From Ficedula albicollis (taxonomy: Eukaryota; Chordata; Aves; Passeriformes; Muscicapidae): a stretch of 64,000 nucleotides of DNA. The stretch is taken from positions 9,134,874 to 9,198,873 of the forward strand of contig NC_021678.1 in the NCBI RefSeq assembly GCF_000247815.1, given 5' to 3'. Under the pieces are notes generated by a model. It was not told the origin of the DNA. It saw nothing but the letters and a program-made list of their open reading frames with translations, and made no database searches. The position numbers and the translations under genes are program-made. Shown piece after piece: positions 25,529 through 38,400 of the stretch. Position 1 is the stretch's first letter, and each line of letters starts with the position of its first letter.

Positions 25529-28500
25529 TGCCTGGAGCTGCACTGAGCTCCAGAGCAGGGAAACTCTGGGAGCTGGCACACTCCTACACCTGTAATGGGA
25601 AATTCCTATCAGGTACTGCCTTGCAGGGTCACAGGCAGCTGGTCTGTCTCAGCCACCTGGGCTTTGCTCAGCTGTTGGAAGAAATAGACTTGAACAAAAT
25701 AACCCATTTGCTTCTTACCACTCTTGAATACTTAGTGAGGATTCATGGATTTTAGTAGCATTTGGTCCTCTTCTCCCATGGCTGAAGAGTATCTGTGGTC
25801 TGGCTGTGCCCTTGGAGCGAGTTCCTCTGTCTCCTTGTGTTTGAGCGTCACATTCCCTGCATGATTGGTTCCTCCACTATTTTCCAGTGTTTAAACTGCA
25901 GCCTGCATTGTTCATTAGCAGAACAGTTACAGCTGGGCCTGGCAGCCTTTCAACCATGATACCTTTCATGTGGGGGTGTGCATGCTTTTTTTAAAGTGGA
26001 CTGGAAGGTCCTTGTTAGGAGTCACATGAATGTGCATCCTGAATGTTTAGCTTTTAAAGACAGGAAAAAGTACTTCCAACTTATCCCAAGACAAGGAGGA
26101 CAGAGTAGCAGAAGAGAATGCTATTTATGGGTTCTCAAATGGCTGGAGAACTTTTTTTGAAACTGAGCTGAGAGATGGATGCCCTGTACTGAGGAATGCT
26201 TCCTTCCCTGCCACACCTCCCTGGAGCAGGGTGGCCACAGGCTCCCGGGGCACCAGCCCCTTCACCTCGTCCTCAGAGCAGCTGTGAGTGAGTGGGGCAG
26301 CTGTTCTTCCCACAGGGCAGGAAGAGAGGGGGGGCTGACAAGGGGAAATACCTGTGAGGAACACAGAGCAGGTATTAATCATGCTGGGAAAGTACCAGAA
26401 AGGATTGGAGTACCCTCTGGTCTCCCTGCACTGTCTGGCATGGAACAGCACAGACTAATGCTCACAGAGTGCACAAAGCTCCACTTAAAACATACCAGTT
26501 TCCTATCTAGAATTTATTAAGCACAGGGGTAACCTTCTGTTAAACCGTACAAAAGGACTGCCTCCCTCCTTTTGAAGTCCCAGATTAGATCACAGGAAAC
26601 ACACTATGAACATGGGATTATTTTTCTGCCCTAACATACATTTTGCCAACTGTTTTCAGAAGCTGCTTCTGCTTCAGGGTGCCCAGAGATTTCCACCCTA
26701 AGTAGTGATTTTTCAACAAATTCCTCCAACTGTAAGAGAAATCATCTGCTGACAAGGAATGGAGTAAGTGGATTTGCCTTTCTGTTCCAAAGACTAAGCA
26801 GACCCAGCTTCACAAGACTCAAACCCCTTCCATTACACCTGCTGTCTCAGCTCCTTCACTTGGTGCCAGAGCATGGAAAGCTGCCTTGGATCTATCAGCA
26901 AAGATACCACAACTGGCACCAAAACCCCGCTCTTCAAAAGACAGTCAAGGTCTCCCATGCTCACATTTATGTAACGCTGCATGGGAGGGCTCTAACTTGA
27001 GCCAATCTTGTTTTCAACTTGATTTTACATCCTTGTATTCCTACTGAACTTGGATATATTTTTGGTCACAATTTAAAGTAGCAACTTTGTACTGATTGCC
27101 AGTAAACCATGAACACAGTATGTCATGATACAGAATATTGCAAACACATTCTCTCTATTCTCCCTCACTGCTGCCTCTGTGCTGGTTATGTTTCATAGCT
27201 CAAGCTACAGATTACTCCATATACAAAGATTATGAACCAAAACTTCTAACAGCTGTAAACCAGCTATTTCAGAAAAATGCTCCCAGCTCTGCCCTTGAAG
27301 TGAGCAGTTCCAGGAAATCTGAGCACACTGCAGACCAGATAACATGCTAAGTTGTTCAAAAGTCAGCCTAGCCTTAAAGTTGTGCTAACCTTAAACCTGA
27401 AAAGGCTTGTTTCTATATTATCTCCAGTGCACCTGAAGAAGGAAATACATTTGTTAAGCTCCATGGTTTACCCACTTCAATCAGGGCAGACAGTTCCTGG
27501 GTCACATTTTAGTCCTGAAAAAGTCTTTAAAAAACCTAAGATACATTGCAGTTCCTGACATTTAAAAATCCACCCGTCTCCATCAACCCCCAAAGAAGTT
27601 CTCAGTCTTTTATCCGGTGTGGTCAAGGGTGCAGGAACACAAGTCCCACCAATGGTGATCAGGAAACATGCAGGGGAGGAACTCACTGACACCAGTGAGG
27701 AGAGAAAAAGCTCAGAAGAAAGTGCAGGTGTTTTCTTGATGTCCCATGTGACAGTGCTGTGCAGATGAAGCCCTCATCATCCCTCTGCAGCCTGCAAGTG
27801 GGGGACAATTTCTTTGGTGGTACAGCCCTCAAAAAATGCATGCTAGGAAGGAAGTCCAGCTCTCACACCACAACAGCAACATGCAGAGCACTATGGAATT
27901 GTGGAACATAAGGCTTAACAAAACCCAGTATTGACACAGGGGGTGAGAAAAGGCCTGCTTCCTTTATGCTGCTTTAAGTGCTGGCATAAAGCATCTAATC
28001 TGACCTGGTATACAAGCAAAGTTAATTTGAGTTCACCTGTGAGGGCTCATTAGCTGGAGCACTTGCTGTATAAAAAGCTGGTGTCTGGTTATTTGCTGCT
28101 AATGAGGCTTCTTAGCAAAGTGGCATTTCCTCTTGGGGAAGAGCAACCACCTTCCCTTTACTACTTTTTGTGTATTTTTGTGTATGCAATGTAATTGTTA
28201 AGAGCTGTTTCAGTAGCAAAAACTCAAATGTAAACTTGATTTGCATTATGTTGTCTGCTGACCAGTAAGTTCCCTGTTTTCTCCTTGCTCTGCCTTCCCT
28301 GTCTTCGGACTCTTTAATAATTCACTTATTTAATTATTTAAATGTGAAAGGAAGGAGTTGTTATACAGTAACTCTAATGACTGAACTAATTATCAACTTA
28401 CTGTTTAATTTATCTGCAAGATGCTTGGTACATGGTTTAATTTTAACACTGGAGAATGTATAGGTTCATCACAGTCTTCGTTCTGCCAATAATCTACAAA

Positions 28501-28900
28501 TGGTACTTCAGGCAAAAAGTTTCTTGCTAATTAAAAGTCCTGTAATAGGTAATGAGTGTAGTCTTTATACTGTTTGGTTTCTAATTGTTGGCTAAATGAG
28601 ATATTGGAGCACCCAAATATTTTGATAATCCACTGGCAGCTGTTCTGCAACAGTAACTGTATTTCATCCATAACCAACCAGGTCCTTATTTGTTAGAGGA
28701 AATAAGGGACTGAAGTCAAGCCCTGCTATGCCTTACCATAACCACCCATCAGGAGATAATCAGCCTGCTTGTCCACTGCCCCTCACCCACCGAATCCCAC
28801 TGAATGTGATTTCATCACACTGGTCCTTCAAAATAAATCCATAAATAGGTCACTGGATACAGCACACTTCTGCAGCAGGAAGAGCAAAGGATAGAAATGG

Positions 28901-29359
28901 TATTGAGCAAGTACCACCCTTTTTATTCTGATGATGTCCCTTTTGCTAGCTTGCCTTGTGCTGCCAGAATAGCAAACCCTGACTGTGCCATGGCTGCTGG
29001 GGCTGCAGGGAATACTCCATGGACACAGACCTTACAGGCACCCAACAAACCTGGCAGCGAGCAGGAGCAGCTATGGGGGCCCAGCACACCCAGCAGCTCT
29101 GACCAGGGCTGCCTGGGGAGCATGGCAGGGAGACTTTGTCTCAGTGGCCACTCTGTTCACTTGCAGGTCCAACAAATATTGTTGCCTCTCCAGCAATTGG
29201 CTGGTGGGAAGGGCCAGTCCAGCTACACGGTGTCAAGAGGCTCCTCCCAGCACAGCTTCCATCAGTTTCACACTAATTGTAAATAAAATAGCAAGGGGCA
29301 CGAGATAGATCTCACAACTGATTTGATAGGTGACTAAGCAAGCGTGTCCTCTGCCCTGC
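28901..29359 (-). other. TIMM23: TIMM23 3' UTR (candidate)
   Basis: On the minus strand the stop at 29362-29360 is followed by non-coding sequence. The first good AATAAA is at 28927-28922 (TTTATT on the plus strand). The plus-strand frame at 28897-29286 here has no family resemblance. Confidence 0.45.
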
Positions 29360-29475
29360 TCACAGGGACTGCCGGGCTAGGGAGCCCTTCATGTGCTCCC
29401 AGTTGTTGTACAGGGCGTAGAGGCCAGTCAGCGTCAGACCCGCGATCCCACCTCGCGCTATCCCGCGCACTCCAC
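29360..29475 (-). CDS. TIMM23: TIMM23 exon 7 (last coding)
   Basis: On the minus strand it encodes GVRGIARGGIAGLTLTG and the NNWEHMKGSL tail, stop TGA at 29362-29360. The acceptor is TTTTTTGCAG. Confidence 0.96.
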
Positions 29476-32400
29476 CTGCAAAAAACAAAACACATCGCAG
29501 CTCGTTAGTGGCCATGATATTGGGCTCCAGAGATTCATTAGGGCCATCATGCAAAACCTATCACTGCTTTTGTGTCTTTGGAATTTTAAAACTTTGCGAT
29601 TAAAAAAATAGGAAGTAGATGAAAGGGATTAACTGGCAGGTATTTACTATATTATACACTGAACAGCTTTCTTTATTCTTTTATTAATAATCAGAATTAT
29701 CACCTTGCAATGGTAAAAATAGAATCACAGGTGATTAAAATCTTAAGGTACTGGTGAGCACCTTAGTGTAAAGCAGAAATAGAGGGCAAGTTTGGCTACT
29801 GCCTGCAGGTAGTGCCCCTGGCTGGAGCTCGGAGTCAGGTGGCATCCTACCTCCACTCCATCCACATGAGCACTGGGCTGTACAGGGGCACAAGTAGAGA
29901 CTTCTGTTGCTTTTACCAAACAGCAAAACACTTCTGTGGCTCGGCAGAGCTCCCAGAATGCACTATAGGTGCAGAGAACACCTGGGAGTATGACCCTCAA
30001 TGCTAGGAAAACTTTGGGGAATTTGATTCTGCAATGTTTATCATTGCAGCTGAACTAAGCTAGATAATGTGTACAGTGTATAGAACAAGGCCAGTTTCTG
30101 CTGACAGCAAGTTAAAAACCCTGCCTGCTTTATTGGTGAAACTGGCAGTGCAGTTCAGGTGCTCCAAACTTGAAAACAAAATGTATCTCAGTAATCAGAG
30201 AGATTGTTTTTTTTCTTTCCATTATGAGCCATAAAGTTGTCTCACAGAATTGCCTTTAGGCTTTTAGTCAGGCAAGAAGTTGTTGCCCTCAGCTAGACTG
30301 ACACTGTTACCTGTGCTGCAAGGTTAAATGGGATTCACTGGAATTGTTAAACCTCCCTGTACTGCCCAGGCATGCAAATGAAACCAAGAAGCTGCAGAAG
30401 TGGGACTTGATATTAGAAGCCATGTCTAGCCACAGTTCCTAGAAATTTCATTGCCAGACCAGTTGTGACAATTTGAGAGTTTTTTAAGGTATAAGGCTGA
30501 GTTCTGTTTCAACAGTTCTAAGGAAAGCCCTACTGAATACGATCTATGTGCCTAAATCAGCATTTAGGAAAGCAAATGTAAATGTCTGTGTTTGCTAATT
30601 GATCCTGAATTTGTTGCACAAAAAACTTTTCATATGAAGGGCTTGCAGCTGGGTACACAAAACTAACCACGTGCAAGCAGTGTCTGGCAAAAAGCCACTG
30701 GTGAAATTTAAAGGACACTTTGTGCAAAACAAGAATTTGAGATAATCTGTAAAAATACTGACTCATCATTCCTACTGGGTTAAATGAATACAACATTAGA
30801 GCCCAATTTTCTGCTGTTCATATCAGGACTCAAGAGATCACAGCAGAAACCCTCAAAGGGAGCTCATGACCACCAGGTGTATAAGGAAATGTGGAACATC
30901 CCCACAGAATGCAATGCACTATTTCTGTAGTGGGCTCTTTCCTCACCCCCCAGGTTCAATTCCTCAGAATTATGACTATTTCTGTAGTAGGCTCTTTCCT
31001 CACCCCCCAGGTTCAATTCCTCTCCTTTTCCCTTAAAATCCTTCTCTTCCTATGCAAGAACCGAGCTGAAGGATGATGAAACCTAGCTCCATATTCTGTG
31101 AAGTCAGGGCTGTACAAGAAAGGTGTCATCTTTAATTCGGATTGCTGAGCTGTTTCCTAGCATCCACATATGAGGACTCTAGATGTGCTGCTCCTACCAC
31201 AACAAATACTGGTGTTCTCATGTGCTGAGGCAGCAAGGTAAGGATGGCAGCGCTGAACCCACTGGCAAAAGTCAACCACAGAGCCTAAAGCCATCTGTAG
31301 GCCTGCAGACAACTGAGGGACATTGCTAGAGATGCTTCATGAACAGGGTACTAAACTTGTGCAGTTGGTATAGGTGCATGACTGAGAGAGAAAATATCCA
31401 AGAAAACATGCAGTAAGTGTTTCTATAATAAGTATTTCTATACTATGCTTTTGCTACTAAATGTTGGAGTTTTGTTTTCTTTTTTCCTTTTTTTTGGTAG
31501 CAGTTGCTCCTGGTTTCTGAACTATTACAAAAATAAAAGGGAAAGAAAACTTTCACCGGTCAGATTTGTGTTTCAGTAAGTATGTCCAGGTCTGTGGCAG
31601 ACTTCATAACTTTCACCGGTCAGATTTGTGTTTGAGTAAGTATGTCCAGGTCTGTGGCAGACTTCAAAAAGTAATGCACTTTAGAATGCAGCCCCGTTGC
31701 TGGGCAGAAAATCTTAGGGCGTCTTAGAAAATTAACCAGTTAACAAAAATAAAAAATAAATTCTCCACTCCCATCCCAGCTGTGTTTGCATGATAGAACA
31801 TGTTCCCACCCCTCCTCTGCAATCATTCCGTGCAAGCCTTTGATACCAAGTCTGCCCTGACAAGCCCTGCAGAAACATGGCCATGAGCCCCTAATCTTGC
31901 ATGTCCCAGTAAGATAAAGGTTCCAGCTGACAGATACTTCTGGAAGCAGGTATTTTGAGATTAGACACCTTGCACAAGAGTTGAGAACTGCTGTGGGTTT
32001 CCAAAGATAGATCTGATGCTTTCTAAATGGGAAATTAGTTCTCTGGCTTCAGCTGCTGCACCCTTTCACCACCAATATTGTCCCTCCTCTATTCATTTCA
32101 ATAGGTTCCATCTGTGCCATGGCACAGCTCAGCGTTCCAGTGCACTGTGCCATGGCACACAGCATTCCAACAGCACAGCTCTGCACTCCAGCATGGCAGG
32201 AACCACTCCTAACACTGCGCTGCACTTGTCCAGTAGGTAAAACCATGAGGACAAAATCTTCCCTTTAGGAACTTACTTTCTCTATTTTCAGAATGTTATT
32301 CCCAAATGTTTAAAGCAAGAACCATCCAACAACAAACATTACAAACACATTCAGCAAAACCTCAGACCCACATACTTAAGCCAAACAAACGAAGAACAAT

Positions 32401-35400
32401 CTTTCACTTGTGATTAGTTTTCTGTCTCCCAATCTCTGATATTCTGAATGAAAACAGCTTTTCTTCCTTCCAGGCCTTCAGGAACAAAAATACTTTAAAA
32501 TAGTTAAAGGGCTCAACTCAAGTGTACAAGGCAATCTCAGTTCCACTTTAAAATAGTTAAAGCGCTCAACTCAAGTGTACAAGGCAATCTCAGTTTTGCT
32601 CCAAATTCAAGCTCAGTAACCAGACCATCTGAACCATCAAGAAGTCATTTGTTTGAACATCTGTGGGTAGAGCCTGATGTCATTAGAAAATATCAAGAGT
32701 TTCCTCCTGCTGCTCCATGAGACTCAATTAATGAAATCTTGTAAGCAGTGGGCAAAGTCTGGATACAGAAATTACTGAGGAAACTGATAAAGTTCTATTT
32801 GGGAGCAAGATACATTCCTGAAAAGCATCTTCCATTATCATATTGCTGCAACTAAGGCAGTATTGTGCTTAGAATTCAAAAACAACAAAGCTTAAAAGAG
32901 GGAACATTTCCTGTAGCTACTGCAGTACTAAGGCTAAATTAGAAAAACAGTAGGAATATACAATTTAATTTACTGGTTTAGAAGTACTAGAGCTGTTGAA
33001 GTTACTTTGTAAACATGATTAAAATTTGCTGTCTTCTCACTGAGCGAAAGCAGCAGCACCTGACAGGAGACTACTTCAGCTACTGCAAATGGCACCTGCA
33101 AATCCCTGCAGCTCTTAGTTCACTGCTCCTGACTAGCAGAGCTGGGCAGCACTGAAGGCAGCACTGCTCTCAGTGGCCACACATATTCCTAGACATCAGC
33201 CCTCAGGAAACTAAGAAAGCCTCAACAAGCATTACCTGTAATGCTGCTTGTACATTGTCCTTACCTCTTCCTTATTTCAGCTTTTTAAAAAAATCTTTTC
33301 TCTGAACACCATTTGATTGATAATCCTATAGACTTGTTATGTTAAAAGGAGTTCTTAAATTTCTGAAATGCCTGACAGACCTAAACTTAAGTGATGACAA
33401 GCAAGTTCTTAACTTTTTTTCAAAATACTGAAGAAAAGTAAGATATCCCAGGCCTGTACCTGCAGCAGTCCCCCAAAAGCTCTTCTTTCCCCCTCCCTAG
33501 CCAAGAGAAACAAGAAAACAGCCCTGTCTGGCCCAAAGAAAAATATGGGTTGGACTCAGAGAACAGGCTTTTTACAGCTCAAGAAGTTGTCAGCTAACAC
33601 AACTGCCCTGAACTACCCACTGGATGTCACAAAACTGATCTTTAGCTCCAGCCAGATTTTACTGCTGGCAATAAAACATTTAGCCCTTCCTAATTCATAA
33701 AATATTGACTTTTCAGGGTTGTGTTCTGAGGTCTTAAAATGACAACTAACTACCTTCAGCTATTGCTAGCATGCAATTCCCTTCTTTTCTGACACACACC
33801 ATTTTCTGTACCAAATTATGTAACATCTATTGCTCCAAAGCCATGAGATGCTGTAGCTAGGATCAGGTTCCTACTGCAAAAAGTAAACAAAGGAATTTAG
33901 TTTGTTCAAAGAATTAGTTTGCTTTTGTTGCTGTTACTCCTAACCCTCAGAGAGGAAAAAAATTATCCAAGAAAAAGAACACCTACAGCCTGATAGTTTG
34001 CTTTTGTTGCTGTTACCCCTAACCCTCAGAGAGGAAAAGAATTATCCAAGAAAAAGAACACCTACAGCCTGTGTTACCCTCAGATAAGAGGTAAAGGTTG
34101 GTTAACTTTTTTGCTTACTGAAGTCCATCAGGAATTCCAGTGAGAAATTAATTGCTGTCACACTGGGTCAGGCCAAAGTCCCACCTAGCTCAGTATCTTT
34201 TCTTGTGTGACCAATCCTGCATGCTTGAGGAGTGCAGGAGCCTCAGCCAGCTGTACCTTGGTGACAACTGGAATCATGCATTTTCATGGTGGGAGGGTAT
34301 AACAGCAAGATAGTGCAAAGTGACAATCATTTTTGTTTGGTGGTTTTTTGGTTACTTTCATGACTAATACAAGAAAACCAAATAAAGATGGTCAGTTTAG
34401 AAAAGAGGTTGAAAACCTGCAAGGAGGTTAAACATTTGTTTTAAGATATGTTTGTCCTTTGTAACATTTATTAGAAAAAACATGGCATAACAGATACTAA
34501 TTGCTGCCTTTGCTTAAAATTGAAGAATAAAGAATGGCATTTTATTAAATGGGAAAGCTATCCTTGTGGACTTAGAATGACAACAGACCCCCTTTTATCA
34601 AAACCTGAATTGAATGAGTAACTGATAACTGTTGCTGTAACATGTCTATTGCACATGCCACTGGCAGAGGAACCCAAAGGGTTTTCTTTTAACTGTTACC
34701 CAAACTGAATGTTCTGGGTAGAAGTTCAGTGGTGAACTCCAAAAATTGCTCCTATGAAGTTGTAAGACTGGCGTAACAAATTAATATGTACTCTTATTGC
34801 TGCATTTGGGCTAAAATCTAGTCAGTAATTGTGGCTTTAAATTGAAATAAATGTGAAAGCTGGAGATCACTTTGGTCAGATGAACCAAGCAGAAGTTGTT
34901 TCAAAACCCCTCACATCAGTTTTCCACTCCCACTCAATAGTCAAGCAGAAGTTGCTTCAAAACTCCTCACATCAGTTTTCCACTCCCACTCAATAGATGT
35001 CTCTTTCCTAAGGCATGTAGTACTGCTGAGATGGAGCACAGCTATCACCTGCTTTGAACGGGATTGAACTGCTTCAGTCACTTCAGTGGGAAGCTTCAAT
35101 GAGTGATGGCACTGCCACTGAATGCAGGGAGGGGGCTGAATTGCCACTGACCTCACTTGCAGAGTTTTCAATCCTCTCTTATTTTCTCCCACACAAGCTG
35201 TGTCAAGTAGCTTTACACAACTGCCCACAATCAATGGCTTTAGAACGTGCACATTCTGTTTGACTGCTGCCATTTTGGTAATGATTAACACTTCTGCAAG
35301 GACAAATTGTGAAAACTGGGACCGGTTTGGGGCAACGAATCTCAGCCTTCACAAAGTCTGCCCACTATTTTTTTTCCTGTCCACTCACCAAATGCTTAAT

Positions 35401-38400
35401 CATTGATTTCAGAAATTCAAACTAGATTTTGCAGAGTCCACAGGAGTGTTTTCCAGTGCAGCAGGACTGCTGATGTGATTCCACATGTGGTTAAGCATGA
35501 AATTATAATAAAAGACCTGCCATACATTATCCCATTTTTTCTTAAGTAGTTCCTGATCTCTTTACAAAGCAGGAATGATGGAAGGGGGAAGTCAGAGTGT
35601 TTGAACAGCACTGCAAGCAACTCTGTATCCACCCCTTGTGGACTACAGAGCAGCCTTGATTTGCAATGGAACGTTTGTGTGAGCTTCCAGCTGACACTAA
35701 AATATGGAGATTTATAACTCAGCGCCCTTGACAGCTTTTACATTTTCCTCTTCTTAATGCCAACATGTCATGTACCATGCAATACAGGTAATTATTACAG
35801 TCTTGAACATTCCATGCAATACAGGTAATTATTACAGTCTTGATATATCAGATACGTGCTGATTCTTTGCATGGTGTAATGATTTAAATATTCAAGGTTT
35901 TAAGGTAAATATACACACTGATACAGTCTAAAGGCAGAACTTAAAAGTTTTACCATACAAAGAAAGGGTGCTCTGGCATAAGGTGACAGGAGAGGCAGCA
36001 GCTTCTCTGCACTATGGTTCATAGGTACAAAACACACTTGAAATACAACACTGTAATGAATAGAGATTAACTGATTTCATTTGCCTTTATCAGGGCTGCC
36101 ATTAGCTCTGTAGTTCTTGTGTTACAAAACAAATGTATCACTGTACTCTGGTAATAAAAACCTTAGTAGTGTCAGATGACTTGCATGTGACTGGAGCAGT
36201 TATCTGTGGTTGCACTGTGCCAAAAAAAGATTATACGTAATGCTCTATACTTCTGAAAGGTAAGGGGGATGCTTCTGCTGAAGTATTAGATGATAGCTCT
36301 CCTTATTAATAAATTCCTACAGAAAATATTAGGCTTCTATATGCTACCTTTTCCAGCTGTTCTTGGTATACTGTAATATCATTCATAAAATCCCAAGGTA
36401 GAAATGGATTACAGGAGAGCTACGTGTCCTTGCCAAGTTAATAGTCTCGTATTTATGAAGACTGCTCCAACCAATTATTTTTGGCTTCAGGTAGTCCAAG
36501 CCACGAGGAAAAGAGTTATTCAAACTGTTTTGCCCCATACATAAAGCAGGCCTTCAGGAACACTGTTAAGACACTGAGGCTCAGTAAGATATGCAAAAGT
36601 ACATAGGTTACATTCTTGCATTATCTCCTCCATAAAATGCAGGTGTGTCACTAAGCCAAACATTTACTGAGGTACTTAAAATATAAAACTTTTTTCCATG
36701 TGCTTATGTCAATCTGTGGCACCCAGCAATCCTCTAAAGAAGATGGTACCTCCAATTGTTAAGCTTGGAAGAACTGCTGACAGCCATTCTGCTGATGAAG
36801 CTCAGACCCTCTCTCCTGCAAACAATTCAGTTTGCACGAGCAAACTCACCTTAAATCTATGCTGTTCTCAACCTTGTTTTTGGTCTTGACTACTAGGCAA
36901 AAACAAGAATCCTACCACAAGACAACAGTTTCACAAACACCTAAGTAACAATTTCATAAATACATCAATTGTTCTGTGAGTAGGGTTTTTGCAGCTCCAG
37001 GTACCACTATCATGTGACTCTGTGAGGGTTTTTGCAGCTCCAGGTACCACTATCATGTGATTTACTACTGATCACTTGTAGTAAGTTTCTTTTTCATGCA
37101 ATCAAGCTCTATGTTCTGTGTTTTTGGATCACTTGTAGTAAGTTTCTCCTTCATGCAATCAAGCTCTATGTTCTGTGTTTTCCTTCCCTGTCCCCATTCA
37201 CTTTGGAAGGTAGTTCTCATTTACCTGCATCCACTCATGGAGTTGAGAAACAACTAGTTTTATTCCTGGTGTTGCTAAAAACATGGCTAGGAATGAGGTG
37301 GGTATGTATTTTATCCAACCTTACCATGTATCTGAGGAAATAAATGACTGTTTCCTCAATATATATGTACAACAGTCATAACAGCTTTCATGATTACTGT
37401 CAGTCCTGTGCAGTTGCAAAGAATCAAATTTAATTCAGCTGGATTTTTTTTTTTAGTGCAAGTTTTCCCTAAGTAGCCTTAGTAGCTGGGTGAAAAACAC
37501 TGGGTTAGGGGACATGGAGCTAATAGCCATTTTTACACTGTCAATTTTCAGAGCAGGACAGAATTTAGTAAAAGTAATGAGAATCCTAAGAACTAGGATA
37601 AGCACAAGAGAAAGAAATTGCTACTCTACCAGTGCTTTTGTATAGCATTCCTGTCAAGGTTCCAGCAGCTACGGTGTTCAGGTCATCTTCTGCACCTCGT
37701 GTTTTTTCAATGATGACTCCAAATGCACTGTAAAGTAGAGCTGGGGGAAAAAAAAAAAAAAAAGATTTAGAAAAACTTCTGTGGTCTGAGACCCAAAGCT
37801 TGGAGTCCAGGCTTGGTGTAGCTATTTAGACTACACTTCCAAAAAACAGATTTTCTGCTTATTTGAAGGGAATCCTCTGCAAAATCCCATCTTTGGTGTT
37901 TCTTTTCCAGATCTCTTTCTGTACAGCTATTTCTTCTTTCTTGAGCTATAATTTGGTTATAAAGTAGCATTCTTCATGATAATATGTGCTTTAAGCACTG
38001 ACTGAAGTTTAAGCCTATTTTGCTAGTTCGAATTTGTTTGAAAATTCAGGGTTTAAATTTGTACTGGCAGTTTCATACTGTCTTCTGTGGATGACATGAA
38101 ACTGAACCCAGCACCTTCTAGGCAGAGAAAATTGCTGTCCATGTGTGACAGTGGTGAAATGTGAGTTAAGTACAGTACTCAGATCACACTACCAACAGCT
38201 GGAGTACAATGGGCTATGTTTCTCCTAAAAATTACTATTAGAATTCTTGGGATTTGACATTTACAGCTGTTTCATCTTTGCTTGTGCATGAAATCTTTAT
38301 CCCCAGAGGGCCTTTTGCTTTGGGATAACTTTAGAGACTGTCCTGGAAAGGACTGGAAAGAGAAACGCATGGGCTTTTTAGCACAGATGCATGAATCATT

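Larger units (their letters stand above)
23871..28900. other. Intergenic between convergent NCOA4 and TIMM23
   Basis: No gene recognised. It holds three short tandem duplications at 24.2-25.5 kb (listed separately). The frames at 25.4-27.7 kb are short and unsupported. Confidence 0.5.
29476..37629 (-). other. TIMM23: TIMM23 intron 6
   Basis: An 8.2 kb intron with no other exon recognised. It carries eight short tandem duplications between 30.9 and 37.2 kb (listed separately). Confidence 0.8.

Noticed and set aside
29360..29554. ATG at 29554 (minus) as a start of a small Tim23-like protein
   Set aside because: The ATG is in the intron upstream of the acceptor. The exon is only the C-terminal part of TIMM23.
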